Assembly (NCBI GenBank): GCA_022793675.1
Contig: JAAWDH010000016.1
Location: 124,001-188,000, forward strand
DNA: 64,000 nt
Source of the DNA: Oscillospiraceae bacterium
GTDB taxonomy: Bacteria; Bacillota; Clostridia; Oscillospirales; Ruminococcaceae
Direction of reading: 5' to 3'
Shown: piece after piece, positions 7,864 to 15,948 of the stretch
How the letters are laid out: each line of letters opens with the position of its first letter
Numbering within the stretch: the stretch's first letter is position 1
Notes under the pieces: model-generated
Seen by the model: only the letters and a program-made list of their open reading frames with translations
What the model was told of the DNA's origin: nothing
Databases searched by the model: none
Position numbers and translations under genes: made by a program

Positions 7864-8619
7864 TCATTGCTCCTTGGTCTTGGTGCTTACCGGCTTGTAC
7901 ACGGCCTTGTTGCCGGCGCTGTCGGTAACCACCACGTTGAGGTAATAGGTCGTGCCGGGTTCCAGCCCTGTCAGCGTTTCCTCCAGAAAATCCTTTTGCT
8001 GGCCAACGCCGTAAAGGGTGCCCTTCTCTACCTCTTCAAGGGTGTCAAAGGGGCCTTCCTTGCTGTAATAGACACTGTATTTCAAGCCCGCCGCCGTGGT
8101 TTCGCTCTCAGTCGGGCATTCCCACTTCAGATGGATCTTGCCGTAATCGCCGCTGTCAGCCTCAAGTTTGAACGCGGTAGGGGTAACCTCGCATTTCTTC
8201 TCCTCAGACGGAGCGCCGATTTCCATGATTTGATGCAGCTCGTAGGTCTTGCCGTTAACATAGACAATGTATTTGTCGTCCACCAACGAAACCTTTTCGA
8301 TGGGGCCAGTCGTCGTATCCAGCCCGCCGCTTACCGTAAAACGGGCGGCAGTAACGGTCTTGCCCACCAACGACATCGCGTAGCTGGTCTTAGAGAAAGC
8401 CAGCATATCCTGCATAGCCTGCATATTGGAATACTGTACCATCGAATTGACCATATCGCTGTTGTCAGCTGGGTTCATAAAGTCCTGGTTGGTCAGCTGG
8501 GCAACCATGATTTTCAGGAAGTCTTCCTGGGTCATGGTGGAGTTGTCCTTTTTGTCGGTAAAAACCGCGTCATAGACGCTGCCGGATCTGCCCGCGCCGC
8601 TTGTGCTCATATCGCTCAC
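7864..8619 (-). CDS. flgD: Flagellar hook-capping protein FlgD with fibronectin-like C-terminal domain
   Basis: About 251 residues. The N-terminal region is the conserved FlgD part (MTQEDFLKIMVAQLTNQDFM, then NPADNSDMVNSMVQYSNMQA). The middle holds a small beta domain (KTVTAARFTVSGG to VYVNGKTYELHQIMEIG). The last ~100 residues resemble a fibronectin type III repeat (GKIHLKWECP, GLKYSVYYSKEG, LEPGTTYYLNVVVTDSAGN). FlgD caps the growing hook. The GTG at 8628 directly abuts the Shine-Dalgarno; GTG 8619 lies eight bases downstream of GGAG and is the better start. Neighbours fliK and flgE fit. Confidence 0.9.
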   Translation of the reverse strand: MSDMSTSGAGRSGSVYDAVFTDKKDNSTMTQEDFLKIMVAQLTNQDFMNPADNSDMVNSMVQYSNMQAMQDMLAFSKTSYAMSLVGKTVTAARFTVSGGLDTTTGPIEKVSLVDDKYIVYVNGKTYELHQIMEIGAPSEEKKCEVTPTAFKLEADSGDYGKIHLKWECPTESETTAAGLKYSVYYSKEGPFDTLEEVEKGTLYGVGQQKDFLEETLTGLEPGTTYYLNVVVTDSAGNKAVYKPVSTKTKEQ

Positions 8620-8640
8620 TGCATACACTCCTTTCTGCTA

Positions 8641-9798
8641 TTATACATAGGTGTCAAGCGCCTGCGTCTCAAGGATCTGGGCGGTCTCCTGGACCTCCTC
8701 CTCTTCGGCAAGCCCTGGCCACCAAGGCTGCGCTGTACGATGGTTCGCTGCCTGGCGGTGTTGCTCTGCAAACTGCTGTTCGGCAAAGTGCTGCCCTGCA
8801 AACTGCTGGCCAGCCATATCAAATTGCTGGGAGAGGGCCTCCTGGCCTTCGGGCCGCTGTACAGTAACCTCGTTAACCTCGACTTCCATCGGCCGGACTG
8901 CCGCCCGGAGCGCTTCAAGCTCGCCGTTGAGCATCCTTGCGGTCTGACTGCTGCCGGTAGCAATGCTTAAAACGGTCTTGCCGCCTCTTTCCAGAAGCCG
9001 GATTGTGATTTCACCCAACTCCGCAGGTTTCAGCTTCAGCACAAACTCGTTCTCGCCCCGCGCCAAACGCTCGGTGATGCCGTTTTGCAGCTGATCAAGC
9101 AGCGGCGGCGCCTCAGCCTCCTCCGGCTCCTTTATCTCGCTGATGAAGCCCATCGGAATGCCGCGGCTCATCCGGCTTTGCAGCTGGTCGATGTCCAACG
9201 CTTCCACATTGGCTTTATCCTGCCCAGCAAGCTGGCGCTTAACCGCAGCAACGGCATTGCCGAAACGGCCCTGGGCCATCAGCATCGCGCTGCCGTCCTC
9301 CTCTGCAGCCTCGCCGCCATGGTTCCATGCCGCCGACTGGATATCTTTGGCCAGCATCTCGCCGAAAGCGTCGCCTTCCTCGCCCGCAGCAGCCGCCTTA
9401 TCGGCAAAAGCGTTGAGGATCCCCTGCTGCACCTTCTGGTCTGCCGGACGGACTCCGAAAGCGTCGCTGTTTATGGCTGCCAGTGCGTCTTTGCCGCCAA
9501 ACAGCTCGCCCAGTTCCTCGGCATTCAGCGTGTTAGCCGGGTTCATGAACAAAGCGCTCGCCAGCTCCTGAAGCATTGCCAAGTCCTGCAGCGGCTTCTG
9601 TTCGCCTTCTTCCTGGAAAAGCCCGCTTAAAAAGTCAAAGCTGCCTTCCTCTTCGCCAAGCCCGCCCATCAGCTGGGCAATCAGCTCCATAAACATATTA
9701 TTGCCGCCGGAAGCTGAAACTGCGCCGTTTGCCGCCATAGCCTGCTGGATTTGCTGCAATTGTTGGATCTGCGGCATCGAAGAAACAATGTTTTCCAT
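8641..9798 (-). CDS. fliK: Flagellar hook-length control protein FliK
   Basis: A 385-residue protein. The N-terminal two thirds are Ala/Gly/Glu-rich and poorly conserved, as expected for the ruler region. A C-terminal Flg_hook domain follows (about residues 235-315: ENEFVLKLKPAELGEITIRL, then ALRAAVRPMEVEVNEVTVQR), which switches export specificity through FlhB. After it comes a Gln/His/Phe repeat tail (QQFAGQHFAEQQFAEQH). Position between fliJ and flgD is standard. GGAGGTGAAAGG ribosome site before ATG 9798. Confidence 0.9.
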   Translation of the reverse strand: MENIVSSMPQIQQLQQIQQAMAANGAVSASGGNNMFMELIAQLMGGLGEEEGSFDFLSGLFQEEGEQKPLQDLAMLQELASALFMNPANTLNAEELGELFGGKDALAAINSDAFGVRPADQKVQQGILNAFADKAAAAGEEGDAFGEMLAKDIQSAAWNHGGEAAEEDGSAMLMAQGRFGNAVAAVKRQLAGQDKANVEALDIDQLQSRMSRGIPMGFISEIKEPEEAEAPPLLDQLQNGITERLARGENEFVLKLKPAELGEITIRLLERGGKTVLSIATGSSQTARMLNGELEALRAAVRPMEVEVNEVTVQRPEGQEALSQQFDMAGQQFAGQHFAEQQFAEQHRQAANHRTAQPWWPGLAEEEEVQETAQILETQALDTYV

Positions 9799-9832
9799 AT
9801 CCTTTCACCTCCTTTCACTGCGGGAAACCCAC

Positions 9833-10288
9833 TTATTGTGCGGCGATCCGATCGCGGATCATCCGGGAAGAGATAAACTCGGCGATTTCCAGCTCATCGG
9901 CCTTGGCCGCCGCCAGCTGGTACTCTTCCAACTGTTTCTCCTCCAGCTTATTCAGCCCGGAGACATCCTGTGACGCGGCAATGACCACCTTCAGCTGCCG
10001 CTCCACCGCCTCCTCGGCCTTATGCGCCTCCTCGTGCAGCTGTTCCAGCTGCACCCGGGCGCTCTCGAAAAACACCTGGTAAGACTTGATTTCATGGGCC
10101 TTGATGCCCTCCTGCTGCTTGGCCGCAAATTCCCGGTGCTTGGCTGCCTGGTACTGCACCAGGGCGGCAATCCTGTCGCGGATCTCATCCAGCTGCCGGT
10201 TTAACAGCCGCAGCGTCCCTTTTTCCTTGTCTAAGATCTGTTCCTTATAGTCCCGCATCCGCGCCAGACTGAACTTAAAGGATTTCAT
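9833..10288 (-). CDS. fliJ: Flagellar export chaperone FliJ
   Basis: A 151-residue, almost entirely helical coiled-coil protein, rich in Glu, Gln, Lys and Ala (LARMRDYKEQILDKEKGTLR; EQLHEEAHKAEEAVERQLK). FliJ is the stalk-like component of the export ATPase complex, similar in shape to the gamma subunit of F1, and recycles export chaperones. Sequence conservation is low in this family; the N-terminal F-x-x-L-x-x-x-x-x-Y pattern, the length and the position directly after fliI support the call. Confidence 0.88.
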   Translation of the reverse strand: MKSFKFSLARMRDYKEQILDKEKGTLRLLNRQLDEIRDRIAALVQYQAAKHREFAAKQQEGIKAHEIKSYQVFFESARVQLEQLHEEAHKAEEAVERQLKVVIAASQDVSGLNKLEEKQLEEYQLAAAKADELEIAEFISSRMIRDRIAAQ

Positions 10289-10346
10289 GGTTTGACACCC
10301 CTTGAAAAATCTTTCTGCCAGAAACCGGACAACCCTGCCCAGCGTC

Positions 10347-11669
10347 TCATTCTACAGCCTTTTTCATCAGCTCAATGGTCTCTTCAAAGGATATGTGGGA
10401 ATCCGTCGCCTGTACCAAAAACTCGTTAATCCTATCCATATGCGCCATCGCGTCGTCCAATACCGGGTTGCTGCCGCTTTTATAAGCGCCGATTGAAATC
10501 AGGTCTTCGTTATCCCGGTAAACCGACATCAGGTTGCGCAGCCGGTTGGCGGCAGCTTTCTGATCGGGGCGGGCGATGCCGTTCATCAAACGGCTGACGC
10601 TGTTTAAAACGTCAATAGCCGGATAGTGGTTTTTTTCTGCAATCTTGCGCGAAAGGACGATATGCCCGTCAATGATGCTGCGCACGGTATCGGCAATCGG
10701 CTCGTTGGTGTCGTCGCCCTCCACCAGCACCGTATAGATGCCGGTGATGGAGCCTGTCTCAAAATTACCGGAGCGCTCCAAAAGTTTCGGCAAAGCCGAG
10801 TAGATGGACGGCGTATAGCCTCTGGCCACTGGCGCTTCGCCGGTACTCAAACCGATTTCGCGCTGGGCCATCGCAAAACGGGTCAGGGAATCCATCATCA
10901 AAAGGACGTGCTTGCCCTGCCGCTGGAAATATTCTGCTATCGAAGTGGCAGTCTGGGGACATTTATAACGCATGATTGCCGGCTGGTCGGAAGTGGCCAC
11001 CACCAGCACCGACCGTGCTTTGCCTTCCGGCCCCAGGTCGCGTTCAATGAACTCCACAACCTCCCTGCCGCGTTCCCCTACTAGGGCGATGACGTTGATA
11101 TCCGCCCGGACGTTTCGGGCAATCATTCCCATCAGCGTGCTCTTGCCCACACCGCTGCCGGCGAAGATGCCCATACGCTGGCCCTTGCCGATGGTCAGCA
11201 AGCCGTCGATGGACTTGACCCCCATCTCCATGCATTCGGTAATGGGCGGGCGGGCAAAGGGGTTGGCGGGCGCGCCGCCAATGGAAAAGGAAACGCCGCC
11301 AGCGATGGGCGGGCCGCCGTCTATCGGGTTGCCCAATGCGTCCACGGTGCGGTTAATCAGGGCGTCGCTGACGTTGATACGCAGTTTATCGCCAGTGTTG
11401 ATCACCGGGCAGTCATAACCGATGCCATCGATTTCCTCATAGGGCATTAGATAGGCCGTGCTGCCGGCAATGCCCACTACCTCGGCTACAACCTCTTTGT
11501 TCTCCCGTTCCAGCCGGATGGTACAGATATCGCCGATGCTGCATAAAAGGCCGGTTGCTTCCACCGACATCCCGCTGATTTTGCTAACCTTCCCTTCCCG
11601 CGCACGCAGATCCGCTGCACGCAAAGCTGTGTAATAGGAAGAAAGGTTAAAATCAAAATCCGCCGCCAT
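10347..11669 (-). CDS. fliI: Flagellum-specific ATPase FliI
   Basis: About 440 residues. The Walker A motif is GSGVGKST (near residue 165); the Walker B region is VLLMMDSLTRFAMAQREIGL; the FliI-typical EAPVARGYTPSIYSALPKLL follows. FliI forms the hexameric ATPase that energises flagellar type III export, held by FliH and stirred by FliJ. It is homologous to the F1 beta subunit encoded elsewhere in this window (50.4-51.8 kb). The longest start is GTG 11678, but the ribosome site AAGGGG lies right beside it; ATG 11669 is better placed. Confidence 0.96.
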   Translation of the reverse strand: MAADFDFNLSSYYTALRAADLRAREGKVSKISGMSVEATGLLCSIGDICTIRLERENKEVVAEVVGIAGSTAYLMPYEEIDGIGYDCPVINTGDKLRINVSDALINRTVDALGNPIDGGPPIAGGVSFSIGGAPANPFARPPITECMEMGVKSIDGLLTIGKGQRMGIFAGSGVGKSTLMGMIARNVRADINVIALVGERGREVVEFIERDLGPEGKARSVLVVATSDQPAIMRYKCPQTATSIAEYFQRQGKHVLLMMDSLTRFAMAQREIGLSTGEAPVARGYTPSIYSALPKLLERSGNFETGSITGIYTVLVEGDDTNEPIADTVRSIIDGHIVLSRKIAEKNHYPAIDVLNSVSRLMNGIARPDQKAAANRLRNLMSVYRDNEDLISIGAYKSGSNPVLDDAMAHMDRINEFLVQATDSHISFEETIELMKKAVE

Positions 11670-11684
11670 CCGTCTCACCCCTTA

Positions 11685-12470
11685 TCAGCTGTTGTCGGCT
11701 TCCATCCCCCGGAACAGCGCCCGAAGGTTTTCAGCCTGCACCGACACCGACGCCACCAGCGTCCCCTCATCGGAGTTCACTCGGCAGGTATCGTCAGGGC
11801 AGGCCACAGCGTCAATCTCTACCCGGCCATGGTAATCGGGCTTGTTGACTTCGCTGCGCATATATTCCACAAGGCCAATCAGGCGTTCTGAAAGTTCGAC
11901 TGTCAGCCATTTGGTGTTCTTGACCGAAGTAATGGCCTGGGTGACAAGGTTTGTTAGGATCAGGTCATCCTCTTCAATCTTCTGGAAAATGATTTTTTCG
12001 GCCACATCAATGGCCATGAACTTCAGCTCTTGGGCAAATTGGGTTAGGAAAGCTTTCTGCTGCCCCTGCATGGCATCCAGCTGCCTTTCCACCTCGGCGA
12101 TGCTCTCTTTCAGCTCGCCGCGTTTCTGGCGCAGCCCTTCCTGGTACCCTGATTCAAAGCCCTCCTGCGTTGCCTGCTGGTAAGCGTCGCGATAAGCCTG
12201 TTCCCGGACTTCGCGGCGGATATCCTCCAGCATGGCCGCTTCTTCCGCCATAATCTCCTCCCGGGTTTTCTGAGGAGGGAGTTCCTCTTCCGGCGGCGGT
12301 TCCTCTTCAATGTCCGGCTCCTCTGCGGGAGCCTCTGCCTCCTCCTCTGGGGCTTCCAAGGCTGGTTCCGGCCCTTCTTCCAAAGGCGGCGCCTCACCAA
12401 AGAAAACGTCAGGGATTTCTACAGTGTCCTCGGTCTCCAGCAGCGCCTGACCCCTATAAATATCAGGCAA
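11685..12470 (-). CDS. fliH: Flagellar assembly protein FliH
   Basis: About 261 residues. A strongly acidic Glu/Pro/Ala stretch (residues ~20-85) is followed by a long coiled coil (EEIMAEEAAMLEDIRREVRE, then YRDAYQQATQEGFESGYQEG with the FliH-typical G-x-x-x-G repeats) and a C-terminal domain (FMAIDVAEKIIFQKIEEDDL). FliH binds FliI and localises it to the export gate. The start is uncertain: TTG 12470 overlaps the fliG stop by eight bases and lies nine bases behind a GGGGAGG site inside fliG; GTG 12488 is the alternative. Confidence 0.88.
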   Translation of the reverse strand: MPDIYRGQALLETEDTVEIPDVFFGEAPPLEEGPEPALEAPEEEAEAPAEEPDIEEEPPPEEELPPQKTREEIMAEEAAMLEDIRREVREQAYRDAYQQATQEGFESGYQEGLRQKRGELKESIAEVERQLDAMQGQQKAFLTQFAQELKFMAIDVAEKIIFQKIEEDDLILTNLVTQAITSVKNTKWLTVELSERLIGLVEYMRSEVNKPDYHGRVEIDAVACPDDTCRVNSDEGTLVASVSVQAENLRALFRGMEADNS

Positions 12471-13491
12471 TGATCTCGTCCTCCCCACCTCTGGAAATTA
12501 CAATCTCGCCGGTTTCCTCCAGACTGCGGATGATGTTGACAATCTTCTGCTGCGCTTCCTCTACGTCGCGCATACGGACGTTGCGCAGATATTCCATATC
12601 GGTAATGATATTCTGTTTGGCGCGGGCGGACATATTGCCCAGCAGCGATTCCCGGACCTCTTCGTTGGTCGAGCCTTTGATAGCCACGGCCAGGTCTTGG
12701 GAATCCACTTCCCGCAGTACCCGCTGGATGGTCATATCGTCGAGCTTGGTAATATCCTCGAAAACAAACATCAGCTTGCGGATATTGTCGGACAGTTCGG
12801 GGTTCTTCTTGTTCAGCTCGTCGAAGATGTACTTCTCGGTCGCGCGTTCGGTGTGGTTCATGATGTCGGCCACATAGTTGACGCCGCCAATCTCGGCCAT
12901 ATCCACCGAAACCACCGCCGAGAACCGCCGGCGCAGCACATCCTCAACAATGCTGACGATTTCCGGGGAAACGCTTTCCAGCTGGGCAATGCGTTCGATT
13001 ACATCCAGCTGGGTCTCCCGCGGCAACTCCGAAATAACGGACGCCGCCTGCTCCGCTTTGACATAGGACAAGACGAAGGCAATCGTCTGAGGATGTTCGT
13101 TTTGGATCATCATCATCAGGTTGCGGTAGTTGGCCTTGCGGATAAAATCGAAAGGCACCGTCTGCATGGCACTGGAAATACGGTCCATATAGGAGGCCGC
13201 CAGGTCGGGGCCAAAGGCCTTTTCCAAGACGTCCCGGGCATAAACGACACCGCCGTCCGAAATGACCTTTTGGGTTACGCAGAGACCGTAAAAGTCCTCT
13301 ACCACCTCCTGGAGGGTTTCCGGCGGCAGCTTTTCCAGCTTTGCCACTTCAAGCGAAATCTTTTCAATCTCGTCTTCCCGAAGGTGCTTGTAAATCTGGG
13401 ACGCCCCTTCGGCGCCCAGCGCTACGATAACCGCCGCCGCTTTACCGGCCGGCGACAGCTTAGTGCCGCCGCCGTTATTTTTGGATGCCAT
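12463..13491 (-). CDS. fliG: Flagellar motor switch protein FliG
   Basis: A 342-residue protein. It has an N-terminal FliF-binding domain (LSPAGKAAAVIVALGAEGAS), a middle domain with the EHPQTIAFVLSYVKAEQAA motif, and a C-terminal torque domain with the charged helix (NISARAKQNI-type segment, here NMSARAKQNIITDMEYLRNV) that meets MotA. FliG sits on the MS ring and transmits torque. It starts two bases after the fliF stop, with a GGAGGGTGA ribosome site, so the two are likely coupled. Confidence 0.96.
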   Translation of the reverse strand: MASKNNGGGTKLSPAGKAAAVIVALGAEGASQIYKHLREDEIEKISLEVAKLEKLPPETLQEVVEDFYGLCVTQKVISDGGVVYARDVLEKAFGPDLAASYMDRISSAMQTVPFDFIRKANYRNLMMMIQNEHPQTIAFVLSYVKAEQAASVISELPRETQLDVIERIAQLESVSPEIVSIVEDVLRRRFSAVVSVDMAEIGGVNYVADIMNHTERATEKYIFDELNKKNPELSDNIRKLMFVFEDITKLDDMTIQRVLREVDSQDLAVAIKGSTNEEVRESLLGNMSARAKQNIITDMEYLRNVRMRDVEEAQQKIVNIIRSLEETGEIVISRGGEDEIIA

Positions 13492-13493
13492 CG

Positions 13494-15125
13494 CTATTCA
13501 CCCTCCTTCAGCCAGTTGCGCAGCAGGTTCGCTGCGATCTCAGGATTGGCCTGGGCGAAGTCCCTGACCTCGGTGACAATGGCGTCGTCCTTGGGATCCA
13601 CTTTCGCCATAGCCGCTTCAGACAATTCACGCTTATACTGGTCAATCTCGTCCTGCCGCTGCTGTTCGCTTTCCTGCAGGGCGCGTTCCTTCTCTTTTTC
13701 CTTTTCTTCAGCGACCCGGCGCATCCGCTTGCGGATCAGCACAATAATCACAATCAGGGCGATAATCAGCAGCAGCACGCCGCCGGCCACCAGATAGACC
13801 CACAGTGGGATCTTGGAGAAGTCAATACCGCTGACAGGCTTATCGCCGTCCGGTTCCTCTGGGCCCTCCGAAGGCACATTGAAAGCAGCCACGAAGATGT
13901 TGTCGGGGTCAATGTCCGTTGCCGAAGAGATAATGCCTACCAGCTCTTCCCGGCGCAGGTCGGTCATGTTGTCTTCTTTGACCATCACCGAAACTGTTGC
14001 CCGGTCCAGCACCGCGTTGCCGCGCTCCACCTGGGTCTTCAGATAGCCGTAATCATAACGAACTTCGCGGTGGTAATCGTTGCTGTTGTTGATAGCTTCG
14101 CCGTTCTGATAGGGGTAGGTGGGGATATCGGTGTTGTCCTCCTCGCCCACCAAGCCGCCAACCGTCGTCTGGCCGTTGGTGCCCCAGTCCTCAATAAACT
14201 CAGTGACATAGCCGCCGTTATTGGGGTCGGCGCGTTCCAAAAGCTCCATCCGCTCGGTCATCATCTTGTCAAAATCGATGGTGACGCTGGCCACAGCCAC
14301 TACCCCGTCCGTACCGTAACGCGGGCTCAGGATGCGCCTGGCATTCTGTTCGATGCGGTTGCGGATGGTGTTCTCCATTTCAAGCTTCTGCTCATCCGTG
14401 AGGGAAGAATTATTCGTAATATCGTCGCCCAGCAGTTCCAGCATCGTCGCTGCATCGACAATGCTGACATTTTCTGGGGCCAAATTCGGGACAGCGAACG
14501 CCACCACGTTCTTAATCGAAGTGACCTGGCTGCTGTCAAGGCGGACGCCGTTTTGCAGGGTCAGCAGGACGCTGGCCGTCGCCACCTGGTCATTGGTCGC
14601 CTGCTGCCATACATATTCGCTCTCAGGCGGCAGGGTGATTGTCACCACCGAGCTCATGACGCCGCTTAACCGGGAAAGGGTATTCTGGATCCGGTTTTGC
14701 AGCTGAAAGAGCAGCCAAGTCTGATTTTGCGATTCGGTCGCCGTCAGGCCCGAATGGTTGGAAAAGACGTCGTATGTAAGGGCTGTCTGCGGATACCCTT
14801 GGGCCGCTAGCTGCAAAAGCAGCGAGTCGTAGTCCTTAACCGGCACCATAACCTCGCCCTTATTGTTTAACTGAACGTCGGTGCCCATCGACTGCAGGGT
14901 CTGATAGACGCTGCTGGCCTCGCTGGGATCCATATCTGCATACAAAACGCAGTACTTAGATTTGCCTTGGTTGATGAGAATGGTGATCAGGATCGCCAGC
15001 AGAATGACGCCGGCTAAGATGCTGCCGAAGATGATCTTCCGTTTCTTCGGCATCTCCACAATATAGGTTTTAACTGTAACAATATGCTCTTTGATAGACT
15101 TCTGCGGGTTCTGTACCTCGCTCAA
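13494..15125 (-). CDS. fliF: Flagellar MS-ring protein FliF
   Basis: A 543-residue protein. The first membrane helix is near residue 32 (IIFGSILAGVILLAILITIL). The periplasmic ring-building motifs follow (YADMDPSEASSVYQTLQSMG; LLQLAAQGYPQTALTYDVFS). The second membrane helix lies at about 450-475 (LWVYLVAGGVLLLIIALIVI), and the C-terminal tail (EIAANLLRNWLKEGE) binds FliG. It forms the MS ring that houses the export gate. The start codon is a TTG eight bases behind GGAGGAG; no ATG gives a better spacing. Gap to fliE is 34 bases. Confidence 0.96.
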   Translation of the reverse strand: MSEVQNPQKSIKEHIVTVKTYIVEMPKKRKIIFGSILAGVILLAILITILINQGKSKYCVLYADMDPSEASSVYQTLQSMGTDVQLNNKGEVMVPVKDYDSLLLQLAAQGYPQTALTYDVFSNHSGLTATESQNQTWLLFQLQNRIQNTLSRLSGVMSSVVTITLPPESEYVWQQATNDQVATASVLLTLQNGVRLDSSQVTSIKNVVAFAVPNLAPENVSIVDAATMLELLGDDITNNSSLTDEQKLEMENTIRNRIEQNARRILSPRYGTDGVVAVASVTIDFDKMMTERMELLERADPNNGGYVTEFIEDWGTNGQTTVGGLVGEEDNTDIPTYPYQNGEAINNSNDYHREVRYDYGYLKTQVERGNAVLDRATVSVMVKEDNMTDLRREELVGIISSATDIDPDNIFVAAFNVPSEGPEEPDGDKPVSGIDFSKIPLWVYLVAGGVLLLIIALIVIIVLIRKRMRRVAEEKEKEKERALQESEQQRQDEIDQYKRELSEAAMAKVDPKDDAIVTEVRDFAQANPEIAANLLRNWLKEGE

Positions 15126-15159
15126 AGCTTACTCCTCCTCCAGTCAGCTCTCCTCATAT

Positions 15160-15462
15160 TTAGATCTGCATCTGCATGATCTCTTTATAGGCGCTGACCA
15201 TCCTTGATGTAAGCTGGACCGTGGTCTGCAGCATTGTTTCCGCCTTCATTGCATTGATCTGGATCTGGGCTAAATTATCCGCCTCGCCAAAAGCCAGCAG
15301 ATAGCCGTCCTGATCGGCGACAGCCTTGGCCTGCTGGTAATCCGCATAGGCCTGGCTTAAAATATCCTTAAAAGAGCCGCCTGAAGGCTCAGGCGCGTTT
15401 ACCTCTCTTGCTTCCTGAAGCTTCTCCAAGCCAGTCATCGCTTGAATGGGGACAATATACAT
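15160..15462 (-). CDS. fliE: Flagellar hook-basal body protein FliE
   Basis: A 100-residue protein. The C-terminal half is the conserved helix of FliE (AQIQINAMKAETMLQTTVQL, then TSRMVSAYKEIMQMQI), which joins the MS ring to the rod. The N terminus is a short amphipathic stretch. It is the first gene of the operon in this window. In most Firmicutes flgB and flgC precede fliE; here the 486 bases upstream contain no gene, so they must lie elsewhere or be missing. GGAGGA ribosome site eight bases before ATG 15462. Confidence 0.93.
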   Translation of the reverse strand: MYIVPIQAMTGLEKLQEAREVNAPEPSGGSFKDILSQAYADYQQAKAVADQDGYLLAFGEADNLAQIQINAMKAETMLQTTVQLTSRMVSAYKEIMQMQI

Positions 15463-15595
15463 GGGGGCTTCCTCCTCAGCGTCTTAATATCCTATAAAGG
15501 ATTGTATATTTTATCCAAAAAACGGGGATCCCGCGTTAAGATTTCCCTTCCTGGCATGGAAACAGAAAGCCAAGCAGGGGTTTTCCTGTAAAAAT

Positions 15596-15616
15596 GGCAT
15601 ACACCCTTCGTATGCC
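15596..15616 (-). promoter_or_regulatory. Predicted 5'-terminal hairpin of the flagellar operon mRNA
   Basis: GGCATAC (15616-15610) pairs with GTATGCC (15602-15596) around a 7-base loop, and ATTTTTA follows. The -10 box at 15627-15622 would place the transcript start near 15615, so the RNA would begin with this stem-loop. Such a structure can protect a long mRNA from 5'-dependent decay, or abort transcription early because uridines follow. Confidence 0.5.
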
Positions 15617-15621
15617 TTTTC

Positions 15622-15650
15622 ATTATACACCCATTCAACAAAATTGTAAA
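15622..15650 (-). promoter_or_regulatory. Sigma-A-type promoter of the fliE operon
   Basis: TTTACA (15650-15645), 17-base spacer, TATAAT (15627-15622). The predicted leader to fliE is about 150 bases. No SigD-type sequence was recognised nearby. The remainder of the 15463-15948 gap holds this promoter, the leader hairpin and the htrA terminator; no gene is seen. Confidence 0.8.
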
Positions 15651-15835
15651 GGGGCTTTGCAGAAAAAGTTGTTCTTTCTCAAAATACCAACATTCTCCCT
15701 GATAATTTTATCTTTTTCTGTTTAGGTTTGCAAAAACTTTCAGGCCCTTTGTGGTTAATGCTGCCATTCTCTGCCCATTATCGGAACAAGTTGGTAAATT
15801 AGCCATACCCACCCAGAACCAGCTATGCCCGAAAC

Positions 15836-15869
15836 AAAAAGCCGGCATCTTTCATAAGGAAGCGCCGGC
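15836..15869 (-). terminator. Intrinsic terminator downstream of the htrA-like gene
   Basis: In the minus-strand RNA the palindromic GCCGGC arms at 15869-15864 and 15846-15841 enclose a partly paired AU-rich loop, followed by TTTTTGTTT (15840 downward). It lies about 80 bases past the protease stop and insulates it from the flagellar promoter. Confidence 0.75.
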
Positions 15870-15948
15870 CTAAGCTGCCCTCCAGGATAAAACGCCATAT
15901 TCTGGACGGCAGCAGGCAAAAAACTTATTCTTGGGATTTTTTACAAAA

